From contig SCNS01000027.1 in the NCBI GenBank assembly GCA_005503215.1, forward strand, positions 1-64,000: 64,000 nt of DNA. Reading direction: 5' to 3'. The DNA comes from Sphingomonadaceae bacterium 3R27C6 (GTDB lineage Bacteria; Pseudomonadota; Alphaproteobacteria; Sphingomonadales; Sphingomonadaceae). A program made the translations under genes and the position numbers. Numbering within the stretch: the stretch's first letter is position 1; the number at the start of each line of letters is the position of its first letter. Positions 36,060-44,887 of this stretch are shown here, piece by piece. The notes beneath the pieces are model-generated. The model made no database searches, was not told the DNA's origin, and saw only the letters and a program-made list of their open reading frames with translations.

Positions 36060-37025
36060 TCAGGGTAGCGGGTTCTTTTTTCGCGCCAGCCGGATCTCGC
36101 CGGGGGTGGTGATGACGGCGACGTCGAGCGAAGCGCTCAACGTTGCAGCGAAATCGGCGGGGCGGTCGATCTGGAAAAGCCCCACCAGCCGCGCGCTGGC
36201 CAGATCCGGGTCCGCGATCACCAGCTGTTGGCGATTGTAGCGGTTGAACTGTTCGACGGCGCTGCCGAGCGTCTCGTTTTCCAGCGAGATCTCGCCGCTG
36301 CGCCACGCCAGCGATCGCTCGATCGCGGCGGGCTCGGTCGCGATTTCGGGCGCCGCCGCGCCGGGCCGGAAGGTGGCATATTGCCCCGCCTCCAGGATCG
36401 TCATCGTCCCGCCGCTGTCGGTCGCCCAGGCGGCGACCCTGCCTTCGGTAACAGCGACGCGCACGCCGCTGTCCGTGCGGCGCACCGAGAAGGCGGTGCC
36501 GACCGCGCGCACCTGCGCGATGCCGGCATCGACGACGAAGGGGCGCTTGCGATCCTTGGCGACCTGAAACCAGGCCTGTCCCTCTTGCAGCGCGATGCGG
36601 CGGCTGTCGTCCGCCATGGCGACGCGCAAACTGCTGCTGGTGTCGATCGTGGCGACCGAGCCGTCGGCGAGCGGCAGCCGCCTGATCTCGCCGCGCGCGG
36701 TCGTTACGCGCTCGACCATCAGGTGCGGCCAGGCGATGATCCCGGCGATCCCCGCCGCCATCGCGCCGCCGGCGCCCGCGAGCAGCCACCGCCGCGTCGG
36801 GGAGGTCGCGGGGGGAAGGGGCGGCGCGACATCGATAGGCACGCCCGCTGCCACCGTGCCTCCTGCCACCGCACGGTCGATCGCACTCAACCCCGCCTGC
36901 GCGCGGAGCAGCGCACCGGCGTGGCGGCGATCCTGTGCCAGCCATGCCTCGAGCTCGGCGCGTCCGGCCGCATCGAGCGGGTGACGCAGCGCCCAGGCGG
37001 CGGCCTCTTCAGCGGGATCGCGCAT
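36060..37025 (-). CDS. FecR-type anti-sigma factor
   Basis: A 321-residue bitopic regulator. Its cytoplasmic N-terminal anti-sigma part is EEAAAWALRHPLDAAGRAEL ... WLAQDRRHAGAL, with a membrane helix near residues 80-100 (WLLAGAGGAMAAGIAGIIAW). The periplasmic FecR domain has TARGEIRRLPLADGSVATID. It receives the signal from the STN receptor and controls the adjacent ECF sigma factor. The ATG at 37025 lies inside the sigma gene (17-bp overlap); a TTG two codons upstream is possible. Confidence 0.9.
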   Translation of the reverse strand: MRDPAEEAAAWALRHPLDAAGRAELEAWLAQDRRHAGALLRAQAGLSAIDRAVAGGTVAAGVPIDVAPPLPPATSPTRRWLLAGAGGAMAAGIAGIIAWPHLMVERVTTARGEIRRLPLADGSVATIDTSSSLRVAMADDSRRIALQEGQAWFQVAKDRKRPFVVDAGIAQVRAVGTAFSVRRTDSGVRVAVTEGRVAAWATDSGGTMTILEAGQYATFRPGAAAPEIATEPAAIERSLAWRSGEISLENETLGSAVEQFNRYNRQQLVIADPDLASARLVGLFQIDRPADFAATLSASLDVAVITTPGEIRLARKKNPLP

Positions 37026-37662
37026 GCGCAACGCCTCCGTCCGACAATCTTCCCTGTTCGGGTTCCGGCTCGGTGATCAGCTTCAGGATCGCGCGCAGGC
37101 TGCGGCTCGCGTCATTCTCGACCACCGCCTCGCTCACGCCCATCGCCGCCGCGATTTCCTTCTGGGTCAGCCCTTCGACCCGGCGCATGAGGAAAATCCG
37201 CCGGGCGCGCTCGGGCAGGGTGGCGAGCGCCGCCTGTACGCGCTCGAGTTCCTGACGCGCGGCGGCGAACCGTTCGGGCGAGAGCTGGTCGCTTTCCGAT
37301 TCGGCGTCGAAGGTTTCCGCCAGCGCTTCGATCCGGACGACCCGTGCGTGCTTGCGCTGCCGCTGCGCCAGGTTGCGGGCCATGGTGAACAGATAGGCGC
37401 GCGGCGTCGTGACGTGCGCGACGTCATCGAGCTGGGCCAGGCGGCAATAACATTCCTGCACGATGTCCTCCACGTCGGCCGCAGCGACGAGCCGTCGCTG
37501 CAGCCATAGCCGCAGGTCGCGTTCGTGCGGCAGGATCTCGCGTCCCACCCACTCGGCTAGCGCCTCGCGTTCCGTCGTTCCACTCCTCTCACCCTCTAAG
37601 AGGCCCGACCGCGATGTTTCCGTCAACCGAGATGCTGAATCAGGTTGTTTAATTCCGCTCAA
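37009..37662 (-). CDS. ECF RNA polymerase sigma factor (FecI-like)
   Basis: A 217-residue sigma-70-family protein. Region 2 is seen in VEDIVQECYCRLAQLDDVAH ... PRAYLFTMARNL and region 4 in LATLPERARRIFLMRRVEG followed by QKEIAAAMGVSEAVVENDAS. Together with FecR and the STN receptor it makes a complete cell-surface signalling unit. The start is probably a TTG at 37662 preceded by GGAGGCGGA, as no in-frame ATG occurs before region 2. The regulon is presumably the receptor and the FAD enzyme downstream. Confidence 0.9.
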   Translation of the reverse strand: MSGIKQPDSASRLTETSRSGLLEGERSGTTEREALAEWVGREILPHERDLRLWLQRRLVAAADVEDIVQECYCRLAQLDDVAHVTTPRAYLFTMARNLAQRQRKHARVVRIEALAETFDAESESDQLSPERFAAARQELERVQAALATLPERARRIFLMRRVEGLTQKEIAAAMGVSEAVVENDASRSLRAILKLITEPEPEQGRLSDGGVAHARSR

Positions 37663-37733
37663 TCCGCCTCCGCCGCGACGCCTGAAGGCCGTCGCTCGCC
37701 GTTTCCGCCGATTGCCGGTTAAATATCAGCAGG

Positions 37734-38576
37734 TTAGGCGAGCTGGCAGATGTCGAGGACATTCATGTCGTCATAGTCCTGGTTCTCGCCCGCCATGACC
37801 CAGATGAACGCGTAGGCGCTGGTGCCCGCGCCCATGTGGATCGACCAGGGCGGGGAGATCACCGCCTCGCCGTCCGCCATGACGATATGACGCGTGGCGT
37901 CGCCCTGGCCCATGAAGTGCATCACCCGGCCGTTTTCGGGATCGTCGAGATCGAAGTAGAAATAGATCTCGCTCCGGCGTTCGTGGACGTGCGGCGGCAT
38001 CGTGTTCCACACGCTTCCGGGCTTGAGGATGGTGAGGCCCATCGCGAGCTGCGCGCTGTCGCACACGCCCGGGATGACGAGTTGATGGATTGTCCGCTCG
38101 TTCGCCTCCGCCAGACTGCCGCGCTCGAGTATCTTGGCCGTGGCGAGCGGCAGCTTTCGTGTGTCGAAGGCGCGGTGGGCGGGGGAGGAGGCGAGATAGA
38201 AACGCGCGCCGTCGCCGGAAAAGCTGACGTCTTTCGCGCCCATCGTGACGTACAGGCTGTCCTTTGCGCCTAGCGCGAACGGCTTGCCATCGACGGTGAC
38301 GGTCCCCGCAGCGCGGCCGACATTGACGATGCCGAGTTCGCGGCGCTCGAGGAACGGGTGGCCGGCAGCGGAGGCGGGCTCCGATTGATCGGGCAGGCGG
38401 ACGCTCCCGCTCTCGACCAGCACGCCGCCGATCACCAGCCGGTCGGCATGGGTATAGTTGAGCACGCATTGGTTGGGGCGAAACAAATTCTGAATGAGAT
38501 AGCGATCGCGCAATTCGTCATTGGACACGCCCGCCATCATGTCGGGATGGGTGGCGTAATAGGTTCGATCGAACAT
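37734..38576 (-). CDS. kduI: 5-dehydro-4-deoxy-D-glucuronate isomerase KduI
   Basis: A 280-residue bicupin matching KduI over its whole length (MFDRTYYATHPDMMAG, RRELGIVNVGRAAGTV, MGLTILKPGSVWNTMPPHVH, SPPWSIHMGAGTSAYAFIWV). The metal site is formed by the HVH pair, a following Glu (RRSEIYFYFD) and a late His (SIHMG). It converts 5-keto-4-deoxyuronate to 3-deoxy-D-glycero-2,5-hexodiulosonate in the breakdown of unsaturated uronates from pectin or related polymers. The next enzymes (KduD, KdgK, KdgA) are not in the window. Confidence 0.95.
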   Translation of the reverse strand: MFDRTYYATHPDMMAGVSNDELRDRYLIQNLFRPNQCVLNYTHADRLVIGGVLVESGSVRLPDQSEPASAAGHPFLERRELGIVNVGRAAGTVTVDGKPFALGAKDSLYVTMGAKDVSFSGDGARFYLASSPAHRAFDTRKLPLATAKILERGSLAEANERTIHQLVIPGVCDSAQLAMGLTILKPGSVWNTMPPHVHERRSEIYFYFDLDDPENGRVMHFMGQGDATRHIVMADGEAVISPPWSIHMGAGTSAYAFIWVMAGENQDYDDMNVLDICQLA

Positions 38577-38691
38577 GGCTGCTCCGAAGAAGGACCGGGC
38601 CGGGCCAGTATGTTGGCGGCACCGCTCCGCGTCAAAAGGCCACGTGCAGTCGCCATCGAAGCGATGACGACCGCACGGGCAGGGGAGGTTC

Positions 38692-40842
38692 TTATTTCCC
38701 TTTCAGGAATACCGGGGGCGTGTAGGCGCCGTTCGTCGCGACATCCCACACTTCGATGCGCGCCCATTTTCGGCCGCTGAGGTTGACGCGCTTTTCGATC
38801 GTGCGCGTGCCGAACGGCGCGCTGCCGGTCAGGTCGATGCGGTCGCGATAGATTTTTTTGCCGTCGCCGCTGACGACCTCGGCGAAGGCGAGGGGGAAGG
38901 TCCATTCGATCTTCGCCCGCACCACGGCATTGCGTCCGAAACTGGCTTCCTCGCCGCTCTTCGCGCCGTCGATCGTGAATTCGGGGATCAGCACTTCGCC
39001 GGTGGTGGTGAAGAAGCGCCCGCCGCGCAGCGCGTCGAGCACGCTCTGCCAGCCGTCGGAATAGCGCGGCAACGGCCCGTCGAGCCGGAGATAGTTGATG
39101 TTCATGTGCGCATAGAGCTCGCTCTCGTCGGAGAGCTGGAACACGTCGACCTCGCCGGGGGCGAATTTGCGCTCGGACGGTTTCGCCGCCCAATTGTTCA
39201 TGTCGTCGAGCGTGTCGAGCACGCGCGTGCCGAGACGCGGCAGCGAATAGTCCGACGGCATATTCTTCCACGCGCCGCCGAGAAAGCGGTCGCTCTTGAA
39301 AAAGGGCGTGTCCTTATGCTTGTCGGGGAAGCCGTACGAACCCTTGATCCGCGGGTGCGCGGTCCACATCAGGCCCTTCTCGTCCTGCATCAGCTTCAGG
39401 ACATCCTCCGGCGAGCCGACATGATAGATTTTGCCGAGCTTCGGATCATTCTCGACGAAGGGCTGCCCCTCCTTGCGGTCGAGCGTCCAATAGACCGGCT
39501 TGGGGAAGAAGCTGATCCAGTGCCCGCCGAGCTGGACGTTGGGCTCCTCGCCCGGGAGCAGCAGCAGCTTGTCATCCGACAGGCGTTCGGTTTCGGCATG
39601 CATCGTCTTGAGCAAGGTCAGCCGGTCGCCGGCGCGATCGAGCGCCTCGCGCCCGAGGTGAAGTTCGGCGAGATGAACGATCTCGACGTTCATGTCCTTG
39701 AAGCGCTTGACGAAGGGCGGGGACTCGAGCCCGTCGGGCACACCCGTCGATTGCTGGAACCGCGCCGTGTTGAGGAAGGCTTCGGTGTGCTCGACATGAT
39801 AATGGCTGGTGAAGGTGCGGTGCCCGTCGAGCGCCTTGAAACGGTCGCCGCGTGTATAGGCCAACGCCGCCTTGGTGACGCTCGCGGCGTCGCCGCTGTC
39901 GGGCAGCAGGAACACACCCATGTCCTGCGTCGTGCCCGGCGGGGCGTTGACCCATGGCACATAGCGCCGATCGCCCTCGAGCGTCTGGCGCACGCCGAAG
40001 CTCGTGCGGCCGGCGAGGTTGCGATAGTCGTTGCCATACCAGGCCGAATTGTCATTGTTCGCGTAATCGAGCGGGTAGTAGAATTGGTGCGGCGGCGGAA
40101 CGACGCCCAGCGACCCGCCCGCGGTTCCCTCGGCGACGATCATGCGGGCGCGGACCTTGGGCGAGACCGCGGGTTTGCGCGATGCATCGCCTTCCTTGCG
40201 CACCATCGCATCTTTGGTGTCGGTGAAGGCGATTGCGCGCCAGGGCAGTGCCGCCGATGTCGCGGCGCTCAGCCCGGCATCGAAGGTGTAGGCGGTGGCG
40301 GGGCGCTGCGTCGACATCACCATCGCCGCACGCACCAGCCGCGAACCCGGATAGATTGTGAACTGATAGGAGCCCGAGAAGGGCCCGGCAGCCGCGCCGC
40401 CGACGATCACCTTGGTATAGCCGCCCTCCGCGCGCACGCTGATGTCGCTGCGTGTGAGCGTCAGCGGGAAGCTTTCGAACGGCCGCGTGCGCGGATTGTC
40501 GAAGAAGACCGTCCAGCCTTCCTTGAGATCGCGCGTGCCGACGGTGACCACGCCGGCGGGATCGATCCCGCCGAGCACCGTCTTTCCGGCGATCGAGACC
40601 GCCTCGATCAGCGGCTGGCGGGGATCGAGCGACAAGGCGAGCTGCGCGCGCTCACCCTGCGCCGAGGGCCAGTCGATCGTCACCGAGCCCTGTGTCCGCG
40701 CAACGCGCACGTCGCCGGGCAGCGCCTTGCTGGGCGCGTCGAGAACCGTCGCCGGTGCCTGCGCGTGCGCCGCGCCCGCCAAGCCGACAGCGGTTAGCGC
40801 GGTTGCCAGCGCCAGCGCGGTGAAAATCCGTTTCCTGTTCAA
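38692..40842 (-). CDS. Secreted putative metallohydrolase (CehA/McbA- or PHP-like)
   Basis: A 716-residue protein with a signal peptide (MNRKRIFTALALATALTAVGLAGAAHAQ) and a long beta-rich N-terminal part. A central region contains FTSHYHVEHT, VEIVHLAELHLGRE, LLPGEEPNVQLGGHW and MWTAHPRIKGSYG. The spacing of His, Glu and Asp groups resembles CehA/McbA-like metallohydrolases of the PHP superfamily; the reaction is unknown. The start is a TTG at 40842 with a perfect AGGAGG 6 bases upstream. It lies between the TonB receptor and kduI, all in one direction, so an outer role on a carbohydrate or ester is likely. Confidence 0.7.
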   Translation of the reverse strand: MNRKRIFTALALATALTAVGLAGAAHAQAPATVLDAPSKALPGDVRVARTQGSVTIDWPSAQGERAQLALSLDPRQPLIEAVSIAGKTVLGGIDPAGVVTVGTRDLKEGWTVFFDNPRTRPFESFPLTLTRSDISVRAEGGYTKVIVGGAAAGPFSGSYQFTIYPGSRLVRAAMVMSTQRPATAYTFDAGLSAATSAALPWRAIAFTDTKDAMVRKEGDASRKPAVSPKVRARMIVAEGTAGGSLGVVPPPHQFYYPLDYANNDNSAWYGNDYRNLAGRTSFGVRQTLEGDRRYVPWVNAPPGTTQDMGVFLLPDSGDAASVTKAALAYTRGDRFKALDGHRTFTSHYHVEHTEAFLNTARFQQSTGVPDGLESPPFVKRFKDMNVEIVHLAELHLGREALDRAGDRLTLLKTMHAETERLSDDKLLLLPGEEPNVQLGGHWISFFPKPVYWTLDRKEGQPFVENDPKLGKIYHVGSPEDVLKLMQDEKGLMWTAHPRIKGSYGFPDKHKDTPFFKSDRFLGGAWKNMPSDYSLPRLGTRVLDTLDDMNNWAAKPSERKFAPGEVDVFQLSDESELYAHMNINYLRLDGPLPRYSDGWQSVLDALRGGRFFTTTGEVLIPEFTIDGAKSGEEASFGRNAVVRAKIEWTFPLAFAEVVSGDGKKIYRDRIDLTGSAPFGTRTIEKRVNLSGRKWARIEVWDVATNGAYTPPVFLKGK

Positions 40843-40884
40843 ACCATCCTCCTGTTTTTCGTCGTTCGCGGTGTCGTCATCGGG

Positions 40885-43668
40885 TCAGAAGTTGAAGCGG
40901 ACGCCGAGCGAGTATGTCGTGTCGTCGTTGCGCACCTCGCGGACAAAATCCTCGCGCGATTCGAAGTTGCGTGTCTTCTGGCCCGTAATGTTCGTACCGG
41001 CGAGGCTGACCGTGATATTTGGGGTCACATCGTAATTCAGGCCGAAATCGAGCCGCCCCGCGGCGCGAATGCCGTTGAGTCCGACAGGGATCGAAACCGG
41101 ACGGAGCGAGAGGCCGTTGGTGATGTCGCCGTCGAAATATCTGGAGCGGTAGGTGTAGATCATCCGCGCCGAGATGCCGTATTTCTCGTAAATCAGGCCG
41201 ATGTTGTAATTATATTTGGAGACGCCGAGCAGCGGCAGGCCCTGAAGCCGGTCGCCAGGGGTCGTCACCTCGCTGTCGATGACCGTGAAGTTGCCGATCA
41301 CGCCCGCGCCGTCGAGCCCTTCGGGAAGGAAGTCGAGGAACAGCTGGCCACCCACTTCGACGCCCTTGATCTTGGCGGAGCCCAGATTGCGGGGAGTCGA
41401 GATCACATATTGCAGGCCGTCGATCGTCCGCACCTCGGTCCCGTTGATGATGCGGTCGGTGATGTCGCGATAGAAGCCGACGACCGAGACATAGTTGCTG
41501 CGGCCGAAATAATATTCGAGCGACGCATCGAAGCTGTCGGCCTTTTGCGGCCGGAGGTCGGGGTTGCCACCCGATCCGGAGTTCTGGATCGTGCTGACAT
41601 AGGACACGACATAGCTGAGGCCGGGGTTGAGCTGGCCGAAGCTGGGCCGCGATAGCGTCTTCGAATAGTTGAAGCGCGACTGGAGGCCGCCGCCGAACTG
41701 GATGCGCGCGCTGGCATTGGGCAGGAGATCGGTGTCGCTGGTCGAACGCTGGACCAGCACGACGCGCGACGTGCTTGTCGCCGGATCGGTCACCCGCCCC
41801 GAACCCGCAATGCTCCGGTCGGTGCGGGTCAGGCGGGCGCCGACCATGCCGTCGACCGAGATCGCATCGGTCAGCGAGAATTCATACCCCGCCTGCAGGA
41901 AGCCGGCATAGCTTTTCTCCTGCGCATCGTAATCGCGCGTCGGGTCGAAGGCGGGCGTGTCCGGCGAGATGCGGTACAGCGTCCTGAGCTGCCGCTTGAT
42001 CGATTCCTGCGTCAGATATCTAGGGTCGATCTGCAGGAAGGATGCGCCGTCGTTCATCTGCGGCACCCCGGGGGCCTGCGACAATATATCCGAGGGCAGG
42101 CCGGCGCTTGCCAGCGGTGTCACGAACGAACCGCCCGGGGCCGGCGGGCCGCCGAGATATTGCTCGAACCCGGCCTTGCGCCGCGCGACGCGAACGCCAG
42201 CCTGGACATAGTCGAGGAACCCGTCGAAGTCGTATTTGGCGTCGCTCATCACCGACCACAATGTGCCGCGGCTGCGGTTGATGTCTTCGGTCATGCCGTT
42301 AGCGAAGGCGAGGCCGGCGGGGTCGTTCATCGGGTTGCCGGGCATCGTCGCGCTGACTTCGTGATTGTCATCCCTGACCTGCACCAGCTCGGCGATGCGC
42401 TTGCCGATGTCGACGCGGAAGCTGTTGTTCCTGTTGGTCGAGGACTCATAGGAGATGTCGGTGTTCCAGCTGAGCGCGCCGATCTCCTTGTTGAACCCGG
42501 TGGCGATCACATAGATGTCGGTGCGCGCCTTGTTGGCGACGGTCGCGGTGTAATATTCGAGGTTGCGTGCGGTATAGCCGGTGGCGTTGCACAGCTGGCG
42601 GATCGTGCCGGTGCCCGTCGGATTGGTCGGGCTCTGCACATTTCCCGAATAATAGCCGTCCGGCTTGACCGCGAAATCCTCGCAGGTATCGCCCGCGGTC
42701 GCCTCGAACGACGTGCCGGTGAAGGCGCGGAAGGTCGGGCGCGCCTGATAGACGTCGCCGCGATAGCCCGCGAACAGGCCCTCGACATAGATTTTGGTGT
42801 CGGTATCGGGCGCCCATTCGAGTGAGAAATTGCCCTGCGGGCGCTCATATTTGCCAAATTCGATCGCGGCGGCGAAGCCGGTGGGCGAATGCAGGTTCTG
42901 CGGCGAGCCGGCGGGGCCGGCGCTGGTGGCGCGCGTCCAGTCGTTCCACGCGACCGGCCGGGCATATTTGTTGCGTTGGTACGAGACGCTGGCCATCGCC
43001 GCAATTTCGCCTTCACCCGCGTCCCAGCGGTTGGCGACGAGCAGGCTCACCGCCGGATTGAGCGTGTTCTTCGAGCCGGCCTCCTGCAGATAGGTCGCGC
43101 GTGCGCTGCCCGCGATCGTCAATTCCTTGAAATCGAGCGCGCGGCGGAGGCGCATATTGACGCCGCCCGCCACACCGCCTTCGAGCCGCTCGGCCGAATT
43201 GGACTTGTAGACGTCAACGCCCGCCAGCGCTTCGGCCGGCAGATCCTGGAACGAGAAGCCGCGGCCGACGCCGGTGAAAATCTCACGCCCGTTCAGCGTG
43301 GTGATGATGTCGTCGAGGCCGCGGATGCGCGCGCCGACGATCTCGTTGTTGCCGCCGACGACGACCTGCACCCCGGGCACGCGCTGGAGCGCCGACGCCG
43401 TGGTCATGTCGGGAAGCTTGCCGATATCCTCGGCGACGATCGAATCGACCACGGCGGTCGACTCGCGCTTGATTTCGGCGGCGCGGGCAAGGCTCTGGCG
43501 GATGCCGGTGACGACGATGGCGTCCCCGTCCTGTGCATCACTTGCCGCCGGATCCACGGCCTCCTGATTTGCGGATGGTGTGGCGGCCGGCGCGGTCTGC
43601 GCCTTTGCCATATGGGCGCCGCTGGCGAGCGCGATCAACGCCACGGAAGCGCGAAGACTGATCTTCAA
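40885..43668 (-). CDS. TonB-dependent receptor (TonB-Xanth-Caul subfamily)
   Basis: A 927-residue outer-membrane receptor with a signal peptide, TonB-box-like DAIVVTGIRQSLARA, a plug (IVAEDIGKLPDMTTASALQR, then RIRGLDDIITTLNGREIFTG) and a barrel ending SLGVRFNF. The subfamily is common in sphingomonads, xanthomonads and Caulobacter and is often tied to carbohydrate uptake. The start is a TTG at 43668 behind AGGGAGAGTTCCA. Two TCATATAA words, 22 bp apart, lie just upstream and match part of the gntR promoter. Confidence 0.92.
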   Translation of the reverse strand: MKISLRASVALIALASGAHMAKAQTAPAATPSANQEAVDPAASDAQDGDAIVVTGIRQSLARAAEIKRESTAVVDSIVAEDIGKLPDMTTASALQRVPGVQVVVGGNNEIVGARIRGLDDIITTLNGREIFTGVGRGFSFQDLPAEALAGVDVYKSNSAERLEGGVAGGVNMRLRRALDFKELTIAGSARATYLQEAGSKNTLNPAVSLLVANRWDAGEGEIAAMASVSYQRNKYARPVAWNDWTRATSAGPAGSPQNLHSPTGFAAAIEFGKYERPQGNFSLEWAPDTDTKIYVEGLFAGYRGDVYQARPTFRAFTGTSFEATAGDTCEDFAVKPDGYYSGNVQSPTNPTGTGTIRQLCNATGYTARNLEYYTATVANKARTDIYVIATGFNKEIGALSWNTDISYESSTNRNNSFRVDIGKRIAELVQVRDDNHEVSATMPGNPMNDPAGLAFANGMTEDINRSRGTLWSVMSDAKYDFDGFLDYVQAGVRVARRKAGFEQYLGGPPAPGGSFVTPLASAGLPSDILSQAPGVPQMNDGASFLQIDPRYLTQESIKRQLRTLYRISPDTPAFDPTRDYDAQEKSYAGFLQAGYEFSLTDAISVDGMVGARLTRTDRSIAGSGRVTDPATSTSRVVLVQRSTSDTDLLPNASARIQFGGGLQSRFNYSKTLSRPSFGQLNPGLSYVVSYVSTIQNSGSGGNPDLRPQKADSFDASLEYYFGRSNYVSVVGFYRDITDRIINGTEVRTIDGLQYVISTPRNLGSAKIKGVEVGGQLFLDFLPEGLDGAGVIGNFTVIDSEVTTPGDRLQGLPLLGVSKYNYNIGLIYEKYGISARMIYTYRSRYFDGDITNGLSLRPVSIPVGLNGIRAAGRLDFGLNYDVTPNITVSLAGTNITGQKTRNFESREDFVREVRNDDTTYSLGVRFNF

Positions 43669-43689
43669 TGGAACTCTCCCTGTAAGACA

Positions 43690-43719
43690 TCATATAAGTT
43701 AAGCGGATTGATCATATAA
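43690..43719. promoter_or_regulatory. Paired GntR-type operator words upstream of TonB receptor
   Basis: TCATATAA occurs at 43690-43697 and 43712-43719, two helical turns apart. The reverse complement TTATATGA is the centre of the dyad in front of gntR (44613-44629). Confidence 0.55.
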
Positions 43720-43778
43720 TTCTGTCGGACGTAATTCGGCGCCTGAGTTGCCCTTCAGGTCATTGATGTTGGTGTGGT

Positions 43779-44552
43779 TCAGCCCGTCGGGCTGTGGGAT
43801 GACATAAAGTCTTGCAGATCGCGGTGCCGTTTGAGGCTGCTGCTCATGTGGCTCCGCGCCGCCACCCGGGCGGCGTCGGGATCGCGGCGGATGATGGCGT
43901 CGAGGATCGCCTCATGCTCTTCGCTGATCACCGCCTTGTAACGCGCGCCGACATAGCTTTGCCCCTGGCGCAGATAGAGCGAGCGCGGCGGGACCAGGCG
44001 GACGCCGAGGAAATCGATCAGCTTGGCGTAATAGCTGTTCTTGCTGGCCCGCGCGATGACATTGTGGAACTCGACATCGGCCTTGACCGAATCATCGAGG
44101 CCGATCGCCGCCTCGCCAAGGATCTTGAGCTGCTGGCGCATGCTCATCACATCGACCTCGCTGCGCCGTTCGGCGGCCAGCGCGGCCATCTCGGTTTCGA
44201 CGCTGAGCCGCAGCTCGAGCAACTGGATCACGTCGCTGAGATTTTCGACCTCTTCGCGCGTGATCTGGAATGCCTGATAGCGTGCGGTCTCGCTGACGAA
44301 GAGCCCCTTGCCTTGGCGCGCCTCGACCAGGCCCGCGGCGGCGAGGCGGGCGACCGCTTCGCGGACCACCGTTCGGCTCACGCCCAGCACGTCGACGAAT
44401 TCCGCCTCGGTAGGAAGCTGCGAGCCGGGCCAGTGTGCGCCGGACAGGATGCTTGCGCGGATATGTTCGCACGCGGCGTCGACCAGCGACGGCCGCCGCT
44501 TGCGAAGCGCCAGCCGCTCGTCGTGCACAGCGTCGGTTCCGCCCTGCCTCAC
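43779..44552 (-). CDS. GntR-family regulator (FadR/FCD subfamily)
   Basis: A 257-residue regulator with an N-terminal winged helix (SILSGAHWPGSQLPTEAEFV, then LGVSRTVVREAVARLAAAGL) and a C-terminal FCD ligand domain with metal-binding candidates (DVEFHNVIARAS, EEHEAILDAI, AARSHM). Such proteins commonly sense sugar acids, which agrees with kduI downstream. The start is a GTG at 44552. It heads the run gntR, receptor, metallohydrolase and kduI. A dyad at 44613-44629 suggests it regulates itself. Confidence 0.9.
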   Translation of the reverse strand: MRQGGTDAVHDERLALRKRRPSLVDAACEHIRASILSGAHWPGSQLPTEAEFVDVLGVSRTVVREAVARLAAAGLVEARQGKGLFVSETARYQAFQITREEVENLSDVIQLLELRLSVETEMAALAAERRSEVDVMSMRQQLKILGEAAIGLDDSVKADVEFHNVIARASKNSYYAKLIDFLGVRLVPPRSLYLRQGQSYVGARYKAVISEEHEAILDAIIRRDPDAARVAARSHMSSSLKRHRDLQDFMSSHSPTG

Positions 44553-44612
44553 GCGCCCATTCTCCCGCCGTCAGCGCTTGATGCGCCATACCCGACTCAC
44601 ATTACCAGTTAT

Positions 44613-44629
44613 AAGTTATATGACAACTT
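44613..44629. promoter_or_regulatory. GntR-type operator dyad upstream of gntR
   Basis: AAGTTATATGACAACTT has the arms AAGTT and AACTT around ATATGAC, similar to FadR-subfamily operators that contain TATGACAA. It lies 61 bp before the gntR GTG, and its TTATATGA core recurs in front of the receptor gene. Confidence 0.6.
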
Positions 44630-44887
44630 AAATAATTTCATTTCATTTTAGAAAGATGTTCGAGACGCGCAAAGCCAAGCGCGTGCGGCTTTTCACCGAG
44701 TGCATATCCCGAAGGCTCGCTGCCTACGCTCCGCTTCTCGCGGGATTGTCCGTATCGTGCGACTGAGGCGGGGCGGTCACCCGCATATTTGCAGAGGGCA
44801 AGCACCTCCCAGTGGACATCGGATCGACCGATCCTCGACAGGCCGGGCATTGTATCATCGGCGATGTCGCCGTGCGGGACGCGTCGC
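44630..44887. other. Intergenic stretch without a recognised gene
   Basis: About 260 bp between the gntR promoter and the end of the DUF1905 gene. A 70-codon minus-strand frame crosses it but has no recognisable motif or good ribosome site. I see no repeat or RNA gene here. Confidence 0.4.

Noticed and set aside
39106..40797. Open frame of 563 codons opposite the metallohydrolase gene
   Set aside because: The minus-strand gene has a signal peptide, a strong ribosome site and conserved motifs; this frame has none.
44638..44850. 70-codon minus-strand frame upstream of gntR
   Set aside because: No ribosome site, domain or hydrophobic pattern. It covers what looks like ordinary intergenic sequence.
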